From positions 186,001 to 250,000 of the forward strand of contig QJNS01000099.1 in the NCBI GenBank assembly GCA_004154925.1: a stretch of DNA of 64,000 bases, in the 5' to 3' direction. Positions 34,540 to 46,104 of this stretch are shown here, one piece after another. This stretch comes from Monosporascus cannonballus. Lineage: Eukaryota; Ascomycota; Sordariomycetes; Xylariales. The notes beneath the pieces were generated by a model, which saw only the letters and a list, made by a program, of their open reading frames with translations, did no database searches and was not told the origin of the DNA. A program made the position numbers and the translations under genes. Position 1 is the stretch's first letter; every line of letters begins with the position of its first letter.

Positions 34540-34594
34540 GGGCCAGATTAGTTGTTTGGTATGTGACGACAAGCTAATCCCTGGTGTTGTATGT
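34540..34594 (+). pseudogene. Truncated 5S rRNA pseudogene (3' half)
   Basis: Aligns to 31699-31753, the last 55 bases of the 5S gene: GGGCCAGATTAGT...GTGACGAC.AGC.AATCCC, ending TGGTGTTGTATGT, with one gap and about seven substitutions. The 5' half is absent; the sequence just upstream is unrelated and contains a hairpin, GACCCCTTTAGAGGGGTC, at about 34469-34486. Same orientation as the intact gene. Confidence 0.9.
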
Positions 34595-35657
34595 TATTTT
34601 TTGTTATCTTTCCCCTTACACCCCCCCTTCGCCCCTATTGACCACCCCTATTGACAGCCCCCCACCCGATATATTTTACCTCTTTTCAGTCAGTATCTTA
34701 ATTAATTGGATTCATATTTCATCCGTCCTTCATCATTTAGAGTTTTCATGTATCTGTCCCTTTCCACGTGGCTGCCGCAGCAGCATGGAGGTGTTTCGGC
34801 CCGTTACTGTTAGGTCGAACTTGTAGGCCGATCTGGAGAAAAGACCTTGACGCATTCTTATGCTTGGGAAGGCGAAGGAAAGCTGCAGCCATACCCTTCT
34901 GCTGCTCTTATTCTGATGGATTAAATCCATCTCAAGACGGCGCAGCGTGGATGGATGGATGAATGCAGCGGGCAGGACCCGGAGTTGACGTCCTACGATG
35001 CGACAACCCCTATTCCTCAAGAAGACTTGTTACTGTATAACGACGCTACAAATCTGCCCCGAGGTGTTAAATGAATCCCCGATGGCGTCATAAAGCTCTC
35101 CTTTCCACCAATTAGACTGTTTGCCGGCTTGTGTTTCGTGTTATATATGTCCCTCTCGCTTTGCCCTGCCTCGCTACCTGCTCTCCCGTCTCCGTGGCGG
35201 CCAGGCGAGGCTAGCCTCAGCTCGGGCCCGGTTAACTCTCACCCCGAACAGGACGGCCGGCTGCTCAATCTCCTCATACCATCTGTACACCACGTCCATT
35301 GCCCTCATCAACTATCTTGTTCTGGTTCGATGGGCAATGGCTTTGAGGCGGCCGGGAAGGGACCTCTCGTAAATATTTCACGAGTAATCAATCATGCTTG
35401 ATCGCGGTGGCTTTGCAGCCGGTGAACGGGGCCGATTCTTTCTCCGCCTCTTGGGCGGTGATGCTATGATGCATGGCTTCTGGAAACAAAAAAAAATATA
35501 CACTGCGGTTCGTTGAGTGGCTGGCTGGTGCATTAAGAGTCACCAAGTCATCCGGCCGCACGTCGCATCGTACTCGACTCCTCTATCATTATCCTCTCCC
35601 TCATTCCTCCAACCCCTTCATTTCCGAAACCGCCCTTCTACCAGCCCTTCGACAACA
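34595..35657. other. Intergenic, no gene seen
   Basis: Pyrimidine-rich and AT-rich stretches, then the 3' flank of the striatin gene. Short frames at 34733-35020 (-) and 35121-35401 (+) are unsupported. Confidence 0.5.
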
Positions 35658-38501
35658 TCATCTCGTAAAGACCTTGACGATTCCGTCTCCTCCGCCACTA
35701 ACGACCCAGCGCCCATCGTGGCTCCAAACGACAGCGCAGACACCCTCACCGCGCATGACACGATGAGCCGTGATTTCTTGGGTACAGGTGCGCTTCTCGA
35801 GGGACCAGAACCGGAGAGAAGCATCGTGGCCCGCTGAGACGAGCTCACGGCCGCCCGGGCCTAAGCTCAGACTGGATATCGCTGCCGGGTGTGCTAACAT
35901 ATTGTACGTGCATTGGCCTATGCCGCCAGTTAGTTATTTGTTAGAGAGTAGCATGTGATAAAAGGCATATTGAGCGTATAAGGCATGCGGCTCAGGTTGT
36001 GTTTGGAGGGATAGAGAAAATAGCAGACAAACATACCGCTATTGGCATCAAAGAACCTAATAAACCGGTCCTCGTGCCCCGAGATGATAGTGCCCTCGAC
36101 GCCACTGCCCGCCATCCTCGGACCTCCGGTTGGGCCACTCTCTTCGCCAGGGCCACCACCGTTCGCCCCTTGATCGAGACCGGCGGTCGTGGCGACGACC
36201 GCATTGACACTTGTGGCCACCGTGCCGTCGTACGTCTCGAGACTCGCCATGGACCCGATCTCTTCGCCAGTCCGCGTATCATACACGATAATGGCGGCGT
36301 CTGCGTAACTAACCACAAACGCCTCGCCAGAGGTCGAGAGCGGGAAGATGCTGGTAGGTGAAGCGGTCGAGCCGTTAGCACGCCGGATGTCGTGTACGAG
36401 CGTCGAGTTGAAGGGCGAGTTAGATGCCATGTTAGGCTGCGGCGAGCTCGGGAATTGGGACCCGGAGCTCATGGAATTACCCCTGACGCGGCCGCCGCTG
36501 CCGGTAGCACGACGGCTACCTAGTGCGGGCTGCGGCGACGTGAGCTGTGGCGGTGCGCTGACGGCCCACACCTTGATGGCGCCGTCCGCCGCGCCGGAAA
36601 CGAGAAGAACGCGGTCCGGGTTCCCGTGCGGGTTGGATTGGCCGAAGACGGCTCCTAGGGTGGCTGGCAGCACACAGATAGCCCATACGGCGTTCGTATG
36701 ACCCTCCAGCGTCGCTTTAGGGTCGACTCGACCTCGCTCCCATACCCTGATAGTCGCATCCTGTCCGCCGGAGAATATCCAACCATCGCCCTGGGCACGA
36801 CCACCGGTGGAGAAGTTGGGAGACGGCGACCAAGCCGTAAGACATAGGACTGCGCCCGTATGTCCGCGGTGGGTAAAGTCGGCAGGGACGTCGAGGTCGG
36901 AGGAGACGGCGCCCAAGTGGGCTTGGCTATCGCGTGGAATGTGGAACCGCTTGATCAGACCATCATCACCGGCCGTGCAGATCTCGGGTTCGCCCGGACT
37001 ACCCCCGCCGGAAAATATCACGGTACGGACTACGCCGAGATGGCCACGGAGACCAAAGCGCAGCTTAAAACTTCCGCTATCGGCCTTGTGAGAGGCCGCA
37101 TCTAACGAGAGCTCCTGCTCGATACTCTTCCGTCGGGACATGGAGGTCTTTCTGCGATGCGGGTTCGAGGTGCGGTGGGGTGACTTGGGAAGGTTGTCGG
37201 CGGTGGGGAAGACGTCGGTGTCAGGACGGTGCGGCAAGTTCTGCGCCGCTTGCGAAGATGCTGGGTCGGGGAACGACCCCTCGCCGAAATCCCACGCGTC
37301 CGATTCGACCGGTGCACGCTTTTCCGTCGCACCTTCAGCGTTCTCAGTTCTTGGGAAGTCGGCCGTGTGGTTAAGCCTGGCGGGTGGTTCCTCGTGACCG
37401 CGAGAAGGTGCAGGGCCCGGAGCAGGCCACTCGTTAGAGTGAGGATACATGTTGGATGGATGGCTGTCTGTTGTGCGCATCATGGGAGCTGATTGCAAGT
37501 CGGCGTTTCTCGTGGGCACCATAGGGTTCGGGACCTGAGACATGGGCTGCGCATGATGGTTGGCGTTGGCATTCGATACGGGTCGGGAACCTTGCTCTTT
37601 GACGTGATTCTGGTTCAACCTCAGACCTTGGAAAGCTACATCGAGGGGTTGCTGGCCGGTAGGCAGCCCAAATGCTTCGCCTCCTTCTCTCAGATCGTCG
37701 ATCGTAGGCAGCGGTGGGGATTCTCGAGGCGGCAACGGATTGGCGGGCGTGATCATCAGATACGTAAATTCAGCCTGGCACTGATCGAGGAAGGCCTTTA
37801 GGTGCTCGCGTTCCTCGTCCTCTTGAGCTCGTTCACCCAGGATACCTTCAAGACCCGGGACTTCCTTGGGCTTCTCCTGAGTCGCTGTGGACGAGTCAGT
37901 CGTGAGCCGTCTCTCTTTCCAACCCAAGTGGGAGTGATGGCACGTATACTGACATTTCAGCTTCTCCTGTATTAAGGCGGCTCTGTCGATTTTGGGAGGC
38001 TGCTTCACGGAATGATCCGTAGCGTCTTGTGGCGCGGGTGCCGACTTGGCCGCCTTCAGTTGGGCAGCCTGGTCCTTGACCTTCTTCTCGAGGATGGCGA
38101 CGTATCTCTTCAAGGCCTTCTGGGTGGCGTCTGCCCTCCTAGCTGATCCCTCGAGGGCAGCTATCCTCCCCTTCATCTCCTGACGCTCGATCTCCCAAGA
38201 ATTTCTATCACGCTCGTGTCGGTGCCATTCCGTCTGGAGAAAGCGCATGACGCCTAATGCAGCCCGGTCAGTCTCCCCATCTCGGGGTGATCAATATATC
38301 TCCGTCTCATGCATCCAGGGCAATATTGATATATATCGCACCTTGTAATGTGTATTCGGTCGCATGCGGGTGATTAGGACCGTGAGCCACTCCTCCAGTC
38401 ATGTCCTGACCGCCAGCAGGCCCGCCCCCTTGGCCACCACCCATGCCCATCCCAGCTCCATTACCGCCGACGCCCATTGCCGATATCTGTTGCCAACTCA
38501 T
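35658..38501 (-). CDS. pro11: Striatin-family WD40 protein (PRO11-like, STRIPAK subunit)
   Basis: Four exons, 38501-38342, 38253-37954, 37884-36037 and 35917-35658, giving 855 aa, close to known fungal striatins. After a Gly/Met-rich N-terminus comes [20 protein letters not shown] and a long coiled coil (about residues 54-125), the striatin dimerisation and PP2A-binding region. A disordered middle follows, then a C-terminal WD40 propeller (about 425-855) with blocks such as [29 protein letters not shown] and [16 protein letters not shown], ending [10 protein letters not shown]. Introns: 88, 69 and 119 nt; the last has a perfect AACTAAC branch site; the 69 nt one is in frame (see findings). 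Known: striatin is the scaffold of the STRIPAK phosphatase/kinase complex and in Sordaria and Neurospora is needed for fruiting-body development and hyphal fusion; it acts at the nuclear envelope/ER. Confidence 0.96.
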
Positions 38502-39764
38502 TAAGTCGCGGTGGCGGTAGCAGAACGCGGGGCTTCAATCTCTCTACCGTCGTCACCGTTTTGATAGGATGGGAGGGCTGAGCTGCGCATCGGGTTATAG
38601 AATCGTCGGGGGAGATCTATCGAGACATGCGATAGATAGACGCTGATTAGAATAAGGTCCGCGCTTTCGAATTGGGATGGTTGTGCGAGGCCGCGTGGAA
38701 GTGTCGTGTGACAGACAGTCTTCTTCTCGGGATTAAAAAGGTGGCGGTGACGTTTTGACAGAAAGCTTGCGAACGCCGGATGGGTCCCGGGCAGGCGCTT
38801 GTATGTATGTAGACCGTGCAAGGTACAGCGACGTCGGGATGTCGAATTAAAAGCAAAAAAAAAAAAGTCGAAAAGAGAAAAGGGGCAAGGGGGGAAGGGA
38901 TCTGTCGTGCAAGGCGACAGAAAGAAGGAGCGAGAACCCCGATTCGGAACCAAATGCGGATGAATTAAGAGGGCAAAATGATTGACAGCGACGTCGAAAA
39001 TGGTCAAGGTGGGAAGAGACAAGGGAAGAGGATAGATACAGTAAGTATTTTTGATCGCGCCGGGGGGGGGGTTGACTAAACGAACGGCTTCGAAGTCGTT
39101 GCGCTAATAAATCAATAAATCTGCATATGACGACGAAGGGTATGGTACGGTACTGGACGGGTAGGCCCAAAAAGGGTAAATGATGAAATTGGTGTTGTTG
39201 ACCTTCCCTCTTTCTCTCTATATCCGCCAATTCGTGTGTCACCTGTATCTGTATATGTATCAGCCCTCTATGCGTCTCTCCGTTCTGCCTGGCCGGTAAG
39301 CTGGCCTTTTTTTGAGGGGCTTTTAGTTAGCTCGAGGTAACAAAACGTTGGAAGAAGGCCTGCTGATTTGAATTGATGTGATGGACTTGCAGAAAAGCTG
39401 CCCCCTCCATGCGGCCGGTTGCGCTGCCGAGTTGCAACCAATGACTCTCTGGTTTGCTGGTTGCTGTTTCCTCGTTGCCGCCAAAGAAGCCACCTGGTCC
39501 AATCACATGCCGTCTTTGCTATCGATTTCCCCTGAAAGTGACCTGGTCTCGCTCGAGCCACATGCTTATCTGTCCTAATCTGATCTCCGTTTCTGTGACA
39601 TGGCAGCAGCATGGGGGACAGGGGGGTGTGAGAATATGGGGCTCTTACTGTAAGGGTTGTGTTTGAAGCTTGGGCCAGCTGAACCCCCCCTTCCAGCTAA
39701 GGCAACCACGCACAGACCATTCTCATCCCCCTGCCTGCCTCAGCCGGAGTGGACGAAATTCACA
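38502..39764. other. Striatin 5' leader and promoter region
   Basis: Holds an A12 run near 38857, a G9 run near 39062, long T/C-rich tracts read on the minus strand, and no supportable gene. Several minus frames (38501-39022, 38847-39242) are pyrimidine-tract artefacts. Confidence 0.5.
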
Positions 39765-40222
39765 CCTACCTACCTACAACTCGCAGGGTAGGTATATATA
39801 TAGTTAGTTACCTCCACCGCCCTACAAGATTCCCTAAACAGCTAGTTAGCCTGTACACTCTCCATACAATTTATATGCAAAAATGCCTCCATCAACTCCG
39901 CTGCTGTTTCCCACCACTCTTAAAGCAACGCTTCATCCTATCCCATTAGGACAGCGCCAACGTAACGATGAAATCTTCAGGAACGGCATACCAGGCCTCA
40001 AATATCAGCATATACAGCTGTTTTTCTGTTAATAAATGTATTTCTAATCCAAGCCTAAACGTTCTCGATGGGGAACTGATAATTGTTTGTTGTTAATGAT
40101 GTTGCCCCAATGTTATCTTCCATGCAAATTGTACGGGAAGCTACATCGTAACCGTATTGTGGAAATGGTGGGCGAGTAGAGGTAACTAACTAAATATACC
40201 CCTGCGAGTTGTAGGTAGAGAA
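39765..40222. mobile_element. Foldback/MITE-like element with ~50 bp terminal inverted repeats
   Basis: 39768-39822 (CTACCTACAACTCGCAGGG...TAGTTAGTTACCTC..C.CGCCC) is the reverse complement of about 40168-40216 with a few mismatches and a 4-6 base indel. Pairing resumes further in: CCATACAATTTATATGCA near 39855 against a matching segment near 40115-40133. The segment has no open frame and could fold into one long hairpin. No clear target-site duplication seen. Confidence 0.65.
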
Positions 40223-41585
40223 GGGTGTCATACTCGTGATGCATGTTCCTTCGTGGTCGGTGTGCGGCGGTCGACTTCTCCAGCTATGCTAGCTACCTAC
40301 GTAGATTATCATATAAGAGTTGCCTGACCCGAAACTTCAAGCAGCATCTGCTAACTGCAATCTAGTCCGCTGTACCGCTGGCTTTGGCCGGAGCTGGATG
40401 GGGCTTCACCTCAATATAGGTCGTACTTAGGTGCCAAGTTATTAATACGATACGTTCAGCCCTATGCATGCAGATAACCGAGGCGCCGCGTCGATCGCTA
40501 GAAGGATATACTGCCGGTTTATACTGATTACGGAGTATGGCATGCCGCTTATGTCCGAGAATGCCTTTGCCCTCGTGTAGGAACCCCTTCGCTAACTAGA
40601 CTGAGACTTAATGGATCCTGTTAGTGCAACACCTCGGTAAGGCCTGACATATAACTACTATTAGTATGAGTATCACTCTGTCATGTCGACACTGTTTCCG
40701 TTCTCTCGTCTTATTTTTCATCGACACATTCCAATAGGGGCGCGAAGAAAGTTGCGAGACGGAAGTTATTAAGCACATTAAAACGGGATATATCCACAAG
40801 AGCGCTAGATAATGCCTTTAAGCCTCAATCTGTGCTTACCTAAGCAGTATACCCCGAGTTCAGGATCCAGCCGCGGCAAAACAGTGGATAGGCCGCGGCA
40901 ACACTCGTGCGCGCTCCTACACTTGCACGCATGCATTCATATACCCTGCAGCCAAGCCAAGTGCGCTATAAAGCCAGGGTTCTCGCCCAGTGGACTGTTT
41001 TGGCAGTTGTGCATTCGTGATGCAATCTACCTTGTCCATGTTCGCTTTTATTTGCGGTATACCACTCGTCTGATTCGTCTAACATCATACCTCTCGATTG
41101 ACTGACTGCAAAGTCGGCCTCAAGCTGGCACGAATGGCGAAACTACCGGAAGGCAAATCAAAACTTACCCCCAATCGAACAACGTGGGTATAGCTAACAT
41201 ATACTAGACGCGGAATCCGGAATCGAGGGAATCAAGCTTTACCTAGAATCATGTCTTGAGACCCAGAAGAATCCCGAGACGCATGTAAGCCTGACCTCCT
41301 GGTCATCTGATGCGTGGGCGTGGAGCTCTAGCGCGCGGTGCGCTCTTGGTTTTAGCCCAGTTCGCAGTCGAATTTCGGTTGGGTAGTCGTTAAGTCGCCG
41401 CATCGCATATGAGCCGGTGCCCTCTAGGAGGAGGCTTATCTACGATGATATTCCCTGCGTCGTGATCCTCGCTCGTCCCTTCCGAGATTTCTAAGCCTCA
41501 TCATCCCCTTATTCCCCTGCAGGTTTCTACCAATTTCCCACTCCTTGATTTGTCTACCAATCACGCCCTCCCAGTGAAAAGTCCA
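40223..41585. other. Intergenic upstream of the thioesterase gene
   Basis: No gene supported. C-rich leader sequence in the last ~100 bases. Confidence 0.5.
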
Positions 41586-42110
41586 ATGCCGAACTATATC
41601 TCCTCTTCCCAGCACACATCCCCACTCATCCAGTCACTCAAAGTCATCCCACTAACCCGTAGCCAGGACTGGGTGGCCACCATCCTCCCCCACCTCACCA
41701 TAATCTCACACTCGGCCAGCCCGCCGCACCCGCGCATCGTCTTCCGGTTCACCGTGCAGCCCGTTCACTGCAACGGGCTCGGCAACCTGCATGGCGGGTG
41801 CGCGGCGACCATCTTCGACCTCTGCACGTCGCTGCCTCTGGGCCTCGTGTCGCGCCCGGGCTTCTGGCAGTTCATGGGCGTCAGCCGCACCCTCAGCGTC
41901 ACATACTTACGGCCAGCCCCCGCAGGGTCCACGGTCGACGTCGAGTGCGAGCTCCTCCAGGTCGGGCGCCGGCTGTGCACCGCGCGCGGCGTCATGAGGC
42001 TCGTTGCTGGCGAGGGCGCGGGCGAGGGCGAGGAGGGGAAGGACAGGCCCGTGTTGGCGATCTGTGAGCATGGGAAGGTGAACACGGATCCGGCTGCCGA
42101 GAAGCTGTGA
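41586..42110 (+). CDS. Hotdog-fold (PaaI/ACOT13-like) acyl-CoA thioesterase
   Basis: Single exon. The first ATG in frame is at 41586 (MPNYISSSQHTSPLIQSL), giving 174 aa; the frame opens further upstream but without an ATG. Hotdog signatures: FTVQPVHCNGLGNLHGGCAA, with the conserved HGG at 69-71 and Asp78 in TIFD, positions used by 4HBT thioesterases for thioester binding and catalysis; then SVTYLRPAPAGSTVDVECELLQVGRRL, the central beta-strands, and AICEHGKVN. Very high third-position GC. Known: enzymes of this family hydrolyse medium/long or aromatic acyl-CoAs as homotetramers, often in mitochondria or peroxisomes. A Gly/Glu-rich insert (GEGAGEGEEGKD) near the end is a species-specific loop. 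Substrate cannot be told. Confidence 0.9.
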   Translation: MPNYISSSQHTSPLIQSLKVIPLTRSQDWVATILPHLTIISHSASPPHPRIVFRFTVQPVHCNGLGNLHGGCAATIFDLCTSLPLGLVSRPGFWQFMGVSRTLSVTYLRPAPAGSTVDVECELLQVGRRLCTARGVMRLVAGEGAGEGEEGKDRPVLAICEHGKVNTDPAAEKL

Positions 42111-43481
42111 TGCCGCTGGTGTGTAACTAAGTTGGTAAACTTGGTGGCGTTCCCCAAACCAATGCGTCGAAGGATGATTCAAAGGAGGCCAGAGACAGCC
42201 TTCATCAGAAACTGCCTCCATAGAGCCTTAGTCTATTGAAACCCAGTCTATCGGCGTTCATATGATCCCCGATGAGCCGTGAGTCAATGCCTGTGTTGGT
42301 CGGCGAGTTTCAACAAGGCGAGCGTGTTGGGCCTGGTAAATTTGCCTTCCTCGCTTAGTTGTCCCTCATTTCATCCCTTACCGACCCCGATAAGCGTATG
42401 ATCTTCGAATGGTTGCGCGGTTGTAGATGACCTCTACGGAAATCATTCCGAGTGGGAATCATCGCGTAGGGCTTACATGCCATGGCCCGCATGCTAGACG
42501 GTCGATTCGAACTTGCATGCTAGCCGATTGGTCCGGGCTCGCTTGAATCCAGTTCACCTCGGGTAGGCGAAGGTGTGTGTGGAAAGCTAGTCGCAGCACT
42601 GGTGCAGCGGAGAGTGCGTAAATCTCTCGGCCGCTTGGTTCGCAACGTGGCTGAAGAAGGCAACAAGGCGGCAATCCTAGTGCCGCGGTTTCTTCCATGT
42701 ACCCATAACTCGAAACTTAAACCGCCGTACCGGTATAGCACTCTGACGCCCAACAGCGCCAAACCTCGCACCCTATCCGCATGATGCTGCGGGCGATGCG
42801 GTGGGCGTTGTGCGGTCAGAGTCTAGGCCCAATTATTGGCCCCTTTTTGTCTAACAAGCTACGACCACGTAATGCAGGACCCGTTAATTGCCTCTCCGGG
42901 CAACGGTTCTTAGTGTTATAGAGTTGGCTTGTCTCCCTGCCACGCTTCGGCAGATGAATATAATGCGAAGATGTGGTTTCGGAAAGCTTATCCAACCCAT
43001 AGCCGACAAGCTGACTGTCGTCTGACTAGACGCTTACCTCATCTACCGCATAGAAAAGCTACATAGTTTGGCCGTGTATGACTAGGTAGATGGACATACC
43101 CAGTATACCACCCTACCACACTACCACACGCCTCGCACTAGTTAAAAGGTACCTAGATGCCGCAAAGTGCAAGACTGGGGCTTTCGTATATGTCACTGTT
43201 TACGAAGTAGGGCAACGGAATATGACTGGATATGTACCGTCACGTTACCAAGTAGTAGGCGAACTACCTTTTATTTCATGTAGGTACCATGCAACGAGGC
43301 AGCGACCCTAGGGTATGTTGTGTTGAGAATCTCAAGGGTTGCCTCTTGTAGCAGAGTTGACAGCGCTGATAGGTGGGAGGCGTACCGCATAGAGTATCGC
43401 ACACTTCTGCCCCCTAGCGTCTTATAGAGCGGTGATATGTTGCATCTCGGCAGCAGAAGGTGCAACAAGCGGAGAACATAG
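42111..43481. other. Intergenic, no gene seen
   Basis: 3' flank of the thioesterase gene and mixed sequence. Frames at 42459-42784 overlap on both strands and are unsupported. Confidence 0.5.
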
Positions 43482-44006
43482 CTATCTTCCCCCCGACTCG
43501 AATATAAAGCTGTCATTCCAGTTCTTCTTTTGAATGCCCGCAATGTCTAACGGACCAGATTCTAGCGGCAGCTTCCTCAAATCCTGTATAACTGCTGACG
43601 CATACATGATTACGTGTTCCGGCTCATACCAATACCACGATGACTGGATCCTCGAATACATCAGTTCGTAACGGGTGAGTCTACGTATATCTTCCCTTGC
43701 CCCAACTGGGGAGCCGTAATCTTCTCGGCCCCTTTTCGTATTATGTCGCCGCCCAAAGTTGATCGGGTAACTGATATATCGGTCCTCTTTCAGAGATACT
43801 CCTCCGAAAGAACCACATTGCCTCACACCCAAATCATCTGCCGATACGGGGTCCATAGCCGCCCGCCGGATCGGCGACTTCATGAAGACCAAAAACGAGG
43901 GTGGCGATCCCATCACAGCACTATCGCTTCGCCCTTTCACTTCTTCCATGGCCAGCAAAGCGGCACGTGCGGGCGAAGTGAAGCGGGCGTTGACTGAGGC
44001 TCTCAA
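43482..44006 (-). CDS. Possible small hypothetical protein
   Basis: Minus-strand frame open for 174 codons; the nearest likely ATG is at about 43949 (MEEVKGRSDSAVMGSPPSF, ~155 aa). The central part reads like protein (LTRYELMYSRIQSSWYWYEP, EHVIMYASAVIQDLRKLP) with aromatic residues and no low complexity. Against it: no recognised family, no codon bias, and the opposite strand carries a GC-rich 27-codon frame (43949-44032) MASKAARAGEVKRALTEALK ending TAG that also looks coding. One of the two may be a gene remnant. No function proposed. Confidence 0.3.
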   Translation of the reverse strand: MRASVNARFTSPARAALLAMEEVKGRSDSAVMGSPPSFLVFMKSPIRRAAMDPVSADDLGVRQCGSFGGVSLKEDRYISYPINFGRRHNTKRGREDYGSPVGAREDIRRLTRYELMYSRIQSSWYWYEPEHVIMYASAVIQDLRKLPLESGPLDIAGIQKKNWNDSFIFESGGR

Positions 44007-44032
44007 GAAGCTCAGTGGTTCTTCTACTTAGG

Positions 44033-46104
44033 GTGCAACATCGCCGAAGCCTGCCACGAAGGATGAGTGAGTATGCTCAGTCCAAACTGGAGATTGGGAG
44101 GGGTATCTTGGCTAGGATAGATTTACCCCTGAACACTTAGTAAACGTGGTCAAAGGCGTTGCAAAGCACCCAAGAGTTATGCTAAACTCTAGACTTTTTT
44201 GTCAAAACCTGCTTTCTAATTCACTTTCGTGCATCCTGGCGCTTGACCTGTGCATATCATTTAATATGATATACTGTTGGTGGCATAAGCTTCGGTGAGC
44301 CCGACCCCCTTAGTCATGTAACCTACTCTCCCTCTCGGGCAGTTGTTTAATATAGTAAAAATCGCTCAAGAGACTTCCATAATTTACTTGATACGTACGT
44401 CAAGAGACTTAAGTCTTCTTATGTGTTTCGAGGCAAGCAAGCACGGGGTCTAGTAAGCACCCGCACTAATTCATAGCAGTGGGTGTCAGATGCCTGTTGC
44501 CAACATGATGCTGTTTAGCCAGAACAAGAGCTTAACAAAGGATGTCCTCTAGTGGTCGAGAACCTGAAAGGATCATCTATGAAAATTATGGGTATGGCTA
44601 TAGGCCAACGTATAATGGAATCGCTGAATTGCGCTGAATCGCGCTGAACCCGTAAAAGAGTAACGAAGCAATGCAGCACTTTGCCAACCCTAAAGCAGCA
44701 AATCTCCATTAAACTGCGCAAAGCTTTCAGGCGATTATACGAAGCCATTTATTACGCTTCTGGATCGTACCCAACGACGTGTGTAGATATAAGTCGCGAA
44801 GCAGTTGAATTGAGATTGCTCGGCTATTATCTGCGAAGTCGCCTTGTGATAGGCTTTTTAGACAAAGCATAGGGTCTATGGGATATGCCAGTAACAAGGA
44901 TTCAGCGTTCGGGATCGCACACAGGGGATGTTCCAGGTCATAAGCAGCGGTTCCATTGCGACATGACTGTAAACCTTTGCTGTGACATGCACCTGCACCT
45001 CCAGCGGACTTCATGTTGCTAGCCCCGTTGTAGCGGAATAGTAATCGGCAGGTAACGACATTTCTAAGCTACATGAAGTCCTGCTTTACCGTTACAGTGC
45101 TGCAACCTCGGCGGGTAAATTCGCGAGGGGCCGACTTCCTTGTGCGTCCTGCTGACAAAATACCAGACAGGCTCTGTCTAGGCTTCGGATTGGGTGTTCT
45201 TTTTTTTAGCTAATATTTTACTCTATAGAATCTGCGGCAGCTGTGCAGCATGAGGACACTCGCAAGGGGAGAAGCCTAATTCTAGGAGAAGTGGTCATTT
45301 ACATATATCCGGAGCTAAGATAGATGAGGTTGAATCTAGGTTGAACCTACTGGGGGGTTGATAATATTTCAGAGGCATATGGGATTGTCAGTATGTAAAA
45401 GATAGTCTACGAGCGAAACCGAATGACCAAAACCTTTATTCCAAGGCTATCTCTTAGTGTTTTCCGGAGCAATATACTCTTCTTATACTAGTGTACCCAC
45501 GCCTTTGCCCCACGATTGCAGGAGCTTTGGGGGCATTGGTTAGAAACCCTTGTGGATAATTGATAAACCTGTAGACAGCTGTGTTCCTTGTCCGTTTCAA
45601 CAGATTCAAGGTCGATGCTTCATGCTATCTTTGTCCTCATGCCAAAGAGTCTCTCAGGCTTGTCCCACAGGGGCCCAACAGTAATATGAGACCCTGACAT
45701 CACACACAGAAGCATATAACTGAAGAAAAGTGTATTAACAGGTTGCCTGACCTCTAGAAGGTCCTAGATAGAAGGTGAGGGTAGCGAACCCTCCTTTTAT
45801 ACACGTAAATACAACTGTAGCTAAGAGGAAAAGATACCGGGGGTGCATAAAGTAACCTCCTTCCAGTAGGTGATCAAACTAAGCCGAGGCTTAGCTGTTT
45901 GATCGACTTCAGCTGGGTCTGACAAGTAATCGAGTTCGTATTATCTTCTAATATTGTGCGTATAGATCTCAACTATCGTTACCAAGGAAGCGGAGCAGCC
46001 CCCGACAATTCCTATGATGCATCCATGAAGTGCTCGTCAAATAGAAAGTCGCTATTGGCTATGCATTCTTATTTCGCTGTGAAGCTGGATATAGCAGACC
46101 TTCG
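44033..46104. other. Intergenic; possible LTR-like remnant
   Basis: No gene supported. 45600-45830 has the arrangement CCTCTAGAAGGTCCTAGATA...AACCCTCCTTTTATAC, which resembles 50787-50850 (CCTCTAGAAC..AAAGGTCCTAAT...AAGCCTCCTTAAATAC), and a 22-base sequence shared, inverted, with 8773-8796. These look like fragments of transposon ends. Confidence 0.35.
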
